Positions 57,556 through 64,000 of a stretch of 64,000 nt of DNA are shown here, piece by piece. The stretch's first letter is position 1. Each line of letters starts with the position of its first letter. The translations under genes were made by a program, and so were the position numbers. The notes below the pieces were generated by a model. The model had not been told where the DNA came from. It saw only the letters and a list, made by a program, of their open reading frames with translations, and made no database searches. The stretch is from Quercus robur (Eukaryota; Streptophyta; Magnoliopsida; Fagales; Fagaceae), in the NCBI RefSeq assembly GCF_932294415.1, contig NC_065535.1, positions 94,752,862-94,816,861 of the forward strand, given 5' to 3'.

Positions 57556-59015
57556 GTAAAACATGAGTTTTACATCTCATCCTTGCTAAATTCGAACTCT
57601 ATAAATAAATCAATAACACCTTGATGCTTAAAAAAAATAAAAACCTATTTACATTGATAATAATAAAACAATTATTGTGCATAAAAATAATTATAAAAAA
57701 TGAAAATGTTAACAAATGCTCTAAGAACATTTCTTAGTGAATCATTTTAAGAAATTTGTTATGAGAAAAGAAAAAAAAAATGTTTTGACAACTTTTTCTA
57801 TTTCACATAAAAGTGGTGTCAGAACTTTCCTAAAATGATTTCTTAACAATTGCTCTAAAGGCACCAATTAACAAGACTCTTATAATAATATCAATATTAA
57901 AATTTAAAAAGAATTTGAAATTAGCTTCATTGGTATTAGAGCATTGAAGCTAATTTGGAATTCTTTTTATGTACACAACTGTGCTGATTTTGGCTATTGC
58001 TTCTGATGCTCATCCAGCCCCATCCACAATTATCCAACTCCATCCGCGTGGTTTTAGTAGTAAATTTGCGCTTGGTAACATATTGAAAGAAAAAAAGGCA
58101 ATTAAAAATTTCAAAGAGAAACTTGTAAAGCTTTTGGATGAGCCAGCGGGAATCATTAAAAAAAATAAAATGTAAGCAGGGCCCACTCTCAATATGAGAA
58201 GGTTAATTATTGGTAGATGTCACAACTAATTGCAAGTTGTCTTGTAAAATCGTGTTTTGATTTAGTTATAATTTTGAAATGATATTTTGAAAACACGATT
58301 TTAGCTTGCATGTATGTACAGACGGTGCGAAAATAATTTCTTATTGAAGATAATATCATAATGTACTTCCTAGTTTTTTTTCTTTCCTTATTATGGAAAC
58401 CTTCCTAATTCATCTTGATTGAATATTGTTACACAACTCATACTAATGTGCACACCAACCCCTCAATCTACACCGGGAGGACTGCTGATATGATCCTCCC
58501 TGACTAATGAAATGATGTCATTTATGCAAATATATGTGTGAACTTCTTAATCAGTACAAGGAATAAAAAATAAAGATTACTACATGATATCACATTTGTA
58601 TATATATCAGTATTTTATTGGTTGAGAGGTTAGAGAGGACCACTTTATCAGTTCTTTTGGTGGACCTAATAATTTCTTCTCAACCGTATCCTCTAGACTC
58701 TTTGCGATTGAATAGTTTATTTATTCACAAATAACCGTGACAAATTCAAATTGATGAGATTTCAAGTCATTGATCCCCCCTAAGTCAGTAGAAATTTGGG
58801 CCAAAAGAATTAATACGATATGGCCTAAACTGGGCACAAAGTATTAAAGTGGGCAAGCAAAAGGCAATTATTGTTCAATGCGTTCAACTGGCACATGGGC
58901 CTTTCCTAAAACATTACCGGAAGGAAATTTTAGAATGGCCCATGTAGTCAACACTCAATGTTCACTTAGGATTTGGGCCTTGTCATTTATCTAAGGATTC
59001 AACCGTGATTTTAAA

Positions 59016-59383
59016 GTAATATTAGTGACACGTAAAAAAGTACAACTTTATACTACAACTTGTCACATGGCGAGTTATGAGTAGTGAAAGTGTATCCCCA
59101 TATGGCCCTCCATCACACATCCACCAATCACAACTCGCCACATGATGAGTTGTGGCCCAAAGTTGGGCATTTTTATGTGTTCCTAACATTACTCGTGGTT
59201 TAAAGGTCTTCTTAAACCTCTATGGCTCTATCAACCTTTTTTTTTTTTGGTTGTTATGTGGCGAGTTGTGAATAGTGGAAGTGTGTCTTCACATGACTCA
59301 CTATCACATATCCACCAATCGCAACTCGCCACATGGCGAGTTGTGGCACAAAGTTATGCATTTTTATGTGTCCCTAACATTAC
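59016..59383. mobile_element. MITE and adjacent partial copy
   Basis: 59016-59192 has inverted ends (GTAATATTAGTGACACGTAA; right end in reverse complement GTAATGTTAGGAACACATAA). A second, left-truncated copy at about 59250-59383 repeats GGCGAGTTGTGAATAGTGGA and ends the same way. Each contains inverted CAACTCGCCACAT words. Both are followed by TTTAAAGGTCTTCTTAAACC, so the duplication includes flanking DNA. Confidence 0.7.
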
Positions 59384-59422
59384 TTGTGGTTTAAAGGTCT
59401 TCTTAAACCTCTATCAACTCTT

Positions 59423-60317
59423 CTATAACTAGGACTGATATCAAGTCGGGTTGGGTTGGTTTTATTGCCACCAGCAACCCGACCCGATAAAAATCGAGTT
59501 TATCAGGGTGAAACCTGACCCAACCCGAAAAGTACGGGTCTTAGGTTGGGTCGGGTATTAGGTCAGGTCTGTCCTTTTTTTTTCAAATTGTGTGAAGGTG
59601 AAACTGTGAAAGGCCTAAAGAAACATTGAAATAGCCACCACTTTAATGAGCTATTAATGAGGAAAAAAATTATTTACTCTATTACTCAAACTTGCCATTT
59701 AAAAATTGTCATGGTTTTATTTTTTTTTTTTAAACTTCCATGTATGAAGGATCTCCACTTTTTATGATAATAAATGTTAATTCCTTTTTCTTTATCAAGT
59801 TAATGCATGCCTGTTTAGGCAATATTTTTATTGAAATTATTTTACTAATTTAGTGATTTGCATTAATGTGAAAAATTAAATTGAATAATTTATTTATTGT
59901 CATATAGGCTTAATGGTCGTGATTTCTTGATTAGGCAACAAAAATCGTGAGTCCAATTATAGGAAACCCAAAAAATTTATTAAACAGAAAAAAACAAGAA
60001 GCTTTTGTTCATGTTTTGAATGATTCCTTGATCTAATCAAAATAAAAAATATATATTAGTGCTTGACGGGGGGAAACATTTTTCCGGTAACTGGATTATG
60101 GGAAAGCTATAACAACATCACATGCCTATTTAATTACTTCTAACAATATCTATCATCAATTCACCCAACATAGTAGTCTCAAAACTATTGAATTCCTTTT
60201 TCAAATATTCGAAGGAACATGAAGCCAAGACATTGACAAACATAACAAAGAGCACCAAAGACTAAATATAACACATGCATTAAGTAATTATACCTAATAG
60301 AGGGCTTCTTGATTCTC

Positions 60318-60348
<31 letters not shown>

Positions 60349-60663
60349 GAGGGCTTCCCTCTGATGCCTGCTGAAGCTCAGCAATATCTGAGCCCGGATT
60401 CGAGTTCCTCATTGAATGAGAAATAAAATTTACCTTTTTTGTTTACATCAGCACTAGCTTAGTTTGGAAATATACTTTCCAATAAGAAACAAGATCCTTG
60501 ATATAATTAGGACCGAAATAAAATCTTTTTTAAACAAAAATTTGACTTTCACTATGGAAAATATTATTGTTAGAGTTGTTCCTTTTTTGTAAATTCCAAT
60601 TATTTTATTATCATTTTCACCTTCATTTGGATGGAAAGTATTGTCATTAGAAAATTATGCTAG

Positions 60664-60711
<48 letters not shown>

Positions 60712-60906
60712 AGATTCACAGACGAAAGATGGACAGTGTTTTTTTATTTTTTTTTAAAGATAGGTCGGGTCGGGTCGGACCCGAAACCAACCCGAACCCA
60801 AGACAGACCCGAATATTGGACCCGAACCGACCCAAGCATCCATTCAACCGACCCAAGATCCTTCGGGTCGGGTCGGATCGGCCGGGTCTATGCTCAGGAC
60901 TATAAC
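59423..60906. mobile_element. Foldback-type element with GGGTCGG arms
   Basis: The left arm (59423-59570) is rich in TCGGGTTGGGT and CCCGACCCG words; the right arm (60765-60906) is rich in the inverse and ends TGCTCAGGACTATAAC, the imperfect inverse of the left TATAACTAGGACTGATA. The interior is AT-rich and non-coding and has gained poly-A runs. No transposase. Likely a non-autonomous hAT-like element. Confidence 0.5.
60302..60358 (+). mobile_element. Tiny retroposed insertion with poly-A
   Basis: AATAGAGGGCTTC occurs at about 60297-60309 and again right after a long A-run (60346-60358). The bracketed TTGATTCTC(A)n looks like an extremely 5'-truncated retroposon with its target duplication. 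Confidence 0.5.
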
Positions 60907-61157
60907 AATGATTTTTTTTTTTTTTTTTTTGGTTGGTAAATTTCATTTTAAATAATATACTTTACGGGCGATTTCAAATTTAAACGTATAAATTTAAAAG
61001 TTTCGATTTAAAACTGTTACAAATTTAGACCTTATAGACTTATGGTCTCCTTGCTTTCAAACTAAATCCTAAAATTTTAAATTATATCAATTTTAACCTT
61101 AAATATTTTGATATTGATTTTGGGGTTTGATTTAGGTTGAAATTGGGTTGTGGCCAT

Positions 61158-61830
61158 GTCACTATTTTGCCAAATCACTAAAGATCTCCTCAAATTTAAG
61201 CTCTATTTATAAAAAATAAAAATAAAAAATAAAAAATTAAAACTCAAACTGTAGTGATTTCACGTGTGCTTTGTTTTCAAAAATAAGGTTAGTGATCAAT
61301 GTAAATTATGTATACAAATAATAAACAGAAGCACAAATACTTACCGAGTTTTCGCCACAACAATTTCCTTGATCACCACAAAAACAACAACAAGAATCAC
61401 ATGAGCCACCGTCACAACTACAATCACAATTACTAGTACAGTCATCATCACAGTTACTAAACTCATCACTCATCTTGAAAGGACCTAGTTAAAGCTTCAA
61501 GAAAAATTCATACATAGGAGAGAGACTGAGAGATCAGGGTCTTCAATCTTATATAAATCAACACAACTATGGCTTTTTAAGGTTTCTCTTTACCAATTCT
61601 ATTTGGAATTGGATTACTTGTTCTATGTGGACTACGGCATCTTAAGGTATTTGGTTTTCCTAAATATTAGCACCATGTCGGTGACAAAATATTAGCACAA
61701 TGCGAGTCCATATCAAGTTTAACAAAAATAAAAATTAATTTGAAGAAAAAAAATTGAACTAGAAATCTAATAAATGAAAGACGTGTATAAAAATAATTAC
61801 CCCTAAATAAATGAGAGATATTGTTGGATA
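61158..61830 (-). repeat. Segmental duplication copy C of the cysteine-rich locus
   Basis: Shares the last part of the intron, exon 1, promoter and the downstream-of-promoter stretch with copy B (to GAGATATTGTTGGATA). It has no exon 2. Its junction GTCGGTGACAAAATATTAGC shows the site in copy A before the large insertion. Confidence 0.9.
61345..61473 (-). pseudogene. Cysteine-rich gene exon 1, copy C, frame intact
   Basis: 129 bp, 43 codons. It differs from copy A mainly by loss of one TGT (Cys) codon in the CCCC run, so the frame stays open to GNCCGENS and the GTAAG donor. With no exon 2 nearby it would read into the intron, so it is probably not a working gene, though a short Cys-rich peptide is possible. 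Confidence 0.75.
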
Positions 61831-63476
61831 TTTTTATAAAAAATATTATATTTATTTTAATACTCATTTATGTGTATCAATTATCCCTTAATGTCAGATA
61901 CGTTGATTGCTAAATTTTGAAATTCAAATATAATTCAAAATTTGAATAGTTTTTGTCAATGGTTTTAATCAGGAAATTTATGAACATTAACGTGATATTA
62001 ATACCATAATTGCCAGCATATTTGGTTTTATTACAAATATATACTTTCCATTCTAAACGTTTTGTATTCAAACGTTCTTATTTGAATATAACATAATAAC
62101 ATCATATATGGAAGATTTTTCAGCACTTAAATGTACAACTATTGCTGAATTATTTTATGTTACCATATATACACAAGTATTTACTATAAACACATTTTTA
62201 TTTTTGAATTAGAAAGCTCCAGACTTTTCAAAAACAATTTTTTATTCTTTTTATTTTTTATTTTTTTTTATTGTCCAAAACACTTACCATCTATTGCTTC
62301 TTACTACTCACAAAAATATTCTATCTTTTACAAAATTTTCTGGAAAAAGAAAGTACTATAGGGAGTTTATATCCTACGAGCAGTGTAGGCTCGCAGTGTA
62401 GTATTATTCAGACAGATCTAGTACCTACTCAATGTGGGAATTAACAGTTAACATATGCCCACAAAATGCTTCCAAGTTTCAAATCATTGGCAACTCACAT
62501 TTCAAATCGTTGTCTTAGGGTGCTACAATCTCCTGCACTCAAATTTCTGATCAGTCCACATTACGTTGCAGTTCTCCTGAGCTACTAGAAGCTACCAAGT
62601 TACTTTGTACTATTGATCACAACCCAAAGACAAACTAGCTTCACTCATGTAATAACTTAAAGTGGACTAGTTGTAATTGGAACTTCTAGTAATCACTTGT
62701 ATATCATACGCAATGTGGAATGCAGTGACGACTCCACAATGCCTTCACATTTTAAATCATTGGCAACGTAATCCTTAGCACAAGGTAGCATGAGAAACAA
62801 TTTTCATGTGCTTCATATGATATTGCATTGCAAGCGTCAAGGGAAGAAGTTTGACCACCATTAGTTTTGGAAAGTATTAGCAAACTCAACAATGCCTGTA
62901 TCTGAAAATCCATTTCATTGAGTCTTTTTATGGAGAGACAAATTACTATGTCAACTAATAATGTGTTCTATTCTCAAATTACTCTGAAGGTTGACACTCT
63001 GAAATATAGCTATACAAGAAGTATACATCTAATATTATGATTAACCAAACTCCTGCCCTGCTTAAGCATACTGAATATAGGCTTAGTCAACAGCAAGACT
63101 GCTAATAAGTATGACAAATTGAAAGAATAGGGATTATGATCACCCATTTTGAATAAGCAAGCCAACTAACTTTTATATGCATCAGCTCATATGGTATCAA
63201 AGACTAAAATTCTTACACAAGGACTACTAATGTTCTTATTGTTTAGTCTCTTCTATCTACTGTAATAGAATCTAACAAAGAAATTTGGACTGGGTCATAT
63301 TACTCTCTTCCTAATTAGATTGCATTAGCACTTCTATTCTATGTCTCCAGAAATGTGAAATTATTTATCAGAAAAGAAGACATTTGTGGACTGATGAATT
63401 CCTGGCCATTATCAACAACATTATTGTGTTCATCAAACCAGAAATAAATAAATAAAGGATGGAGCATGAAAGGTAC
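61831..63476. other. No gene recognised
   Basis: AT-rich sequence. It lies where the next downstream exon of the channel gene should be (minus strand), but no matching coding sequence was found. Confidence 0.5.
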
Positions 63477-64000
63477 CTTCCCTGCAAACAGCTCCTCAAG
63501 AACGCGATTTATTTGCTTGTCTTCAGCCACCATTGCTAGTGCCATACTGACCAGTTCATTTGATAACACATAGTCACTAATTCTGGACACTGACACCAGG
63601 TTTCTTGTCCTAGAATCCAGGATTTCACTAAGAATTATTGATTTGTCTGAAGCATTCTGCATTTGACGGATCCAAGAGCTGTGAGAGAACCCAGAGAACC
63701 GTAAAGAAGTTGAATTTCTATCTTTGTGTTGAAGACGCTCTGACTGCAATCCATGAGATAACACGCAGATTTTATCAGCAGTCAGAAGTGAGAAATCCGT
63801 ATGTACAATGACAATGTATGGTGGTTATAAAAGTTTTGGTTGAGCTATAAACAAAAAGGACAATCACAAACTTAAAACACTAGAACACTCAAACAAAATA
63901 TTGCAATTGTAGCTACCTGTATATCTCGTATAAGAAGAAGAGTGGCAAGAGATCGTGAATCAGCTTGCACAACAGAGTCCTCCAGCAATTCATCTGCAAG
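63477..64000 (-). CDS. CASTOR/DMI1(POLLUX)-type ion channel, partial
   Basis: Two minus-strand exons. The first (64000 to 63917, running off the window) encodes LADELLEDSVVQADSRSLAT and LLLIRDIQ, then GTAGCT. The second (63743-63477, acceptor GGATTGCAG, donor AAG|GTACCT, 89 codons) encodes SERLQHKDRNSTS, FSHSSWIRQMQNASDKSII, LDSRTRNLVSVSRISDYVLS and ALAMVAEDKQINRVLEELFA. This is the cytosolic regulatory (RCK-like) part of the nuclear-envelope cation channels needed for calcium spiking in root symbiosis. The family normally continues GNEM... with two or more further exons, which were not seen downstream, so the gene may be 3'-truncated or have a very long intron. Whether it is CASTOR or DMI1/POLLUX is not settled. 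Confidence 0.82.

Noticed and set aside
57969-58175. 68-codon open frame
   Set aside because: Has a hydrophobic start resembling a signal peptide, but the rest is Lys-rich low complexity, and no splice partner or homologue was recognised.
60657-60946. Frames with Pro/Arg repeats near 60.8 kb
   Set aside because: Translations of the GGGTCGG repeat arm and poly-A/poly-T runs.
1-64000. CRISPR array, operon or phage-type system
   Set aside because: No spaced identical repeats with unique spacers, no bacterial-style gene clusters; this is spliced plant nuclear DNA.

Overview
The window is nuclear DNA of a flowering plant, most likely a woody eudicot. The support is spliced genes with GT-AG introns, plant-restricted families (DUF679/DMP, DUF247, defensin-like, CASTOR/DMI1-type channel), long AT-rich intergenic DNA and many nested plant transposons. 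A Fagales tree would fit the overall look, but that is an impression. Nothing here is bacterial or viral.

Layout. 1-7.2 kb: MITE and solo-LTR debris, a degenerate Ty3-gypsy fragment, and two tandem minus-strand DMP (DUF679) genes, both broken. 7.6-10 kb: a TIR element with an unusual CG-rich core and a short LINE remnant. 11.7-13.3 kb: an intact two-exon DUF247 gene (+). 14-20.3 kb: gene-free DNA with hairpins, a tRNA-type SINE and a CCGGTAC-rich TIR element. 20.8-28 kb: a seven-exon bromodomain gene (+) whose reading frame needs two single-base corrections. 28.9-34.3 kb: a possible orphan terminal exon, a defensin-like peptide gene (-) and an unfamiliar two-exon cysteine-rich gene (-).

34.5-44.2 kb is a nested insertion just upstream of the cysteine-rich gene. 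A roughly 4.3 kb TIR element has arms forming a long inverted repeat, each carrying two exons of a captured gene. A 5.4 kb L1-type LINE with a 17-bp target duplication sits in its right TIR. 44.5-52.9 kb is a young 8.4 kb LTR retrotransposon: 1114-bp LTRs with only four differences noticed, tRNA-Met primer site, 5-bp target duplication GTTTG, a gag with one stop, an extra plant-transposon-protein ORF, and no pol. It lies beside remnants of a PfkB/pseudouridine-kinase-like gene (53.8-54.0 kb). 55-62 kb holds two more copies of the cysteine-rich gene's promoter, exon 1 and intron, plus further MITEs. 63.5-64 kb holds two exons of a CASTOR/DMI1-like ion channel (-) that runs off the window; its last exons were not found where expected.

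The likely functional protein genes are DUF247, the defensin-like gene, the cysteine-rich gene, and (if the two indels are sequencing errors) the bromodomain gene. They form no operon or pathway. The dominant theme is recent duplication and transposition around the cysteine-rich locus. Gene models were built by reading frames and splice sites by eye; no database search was run.
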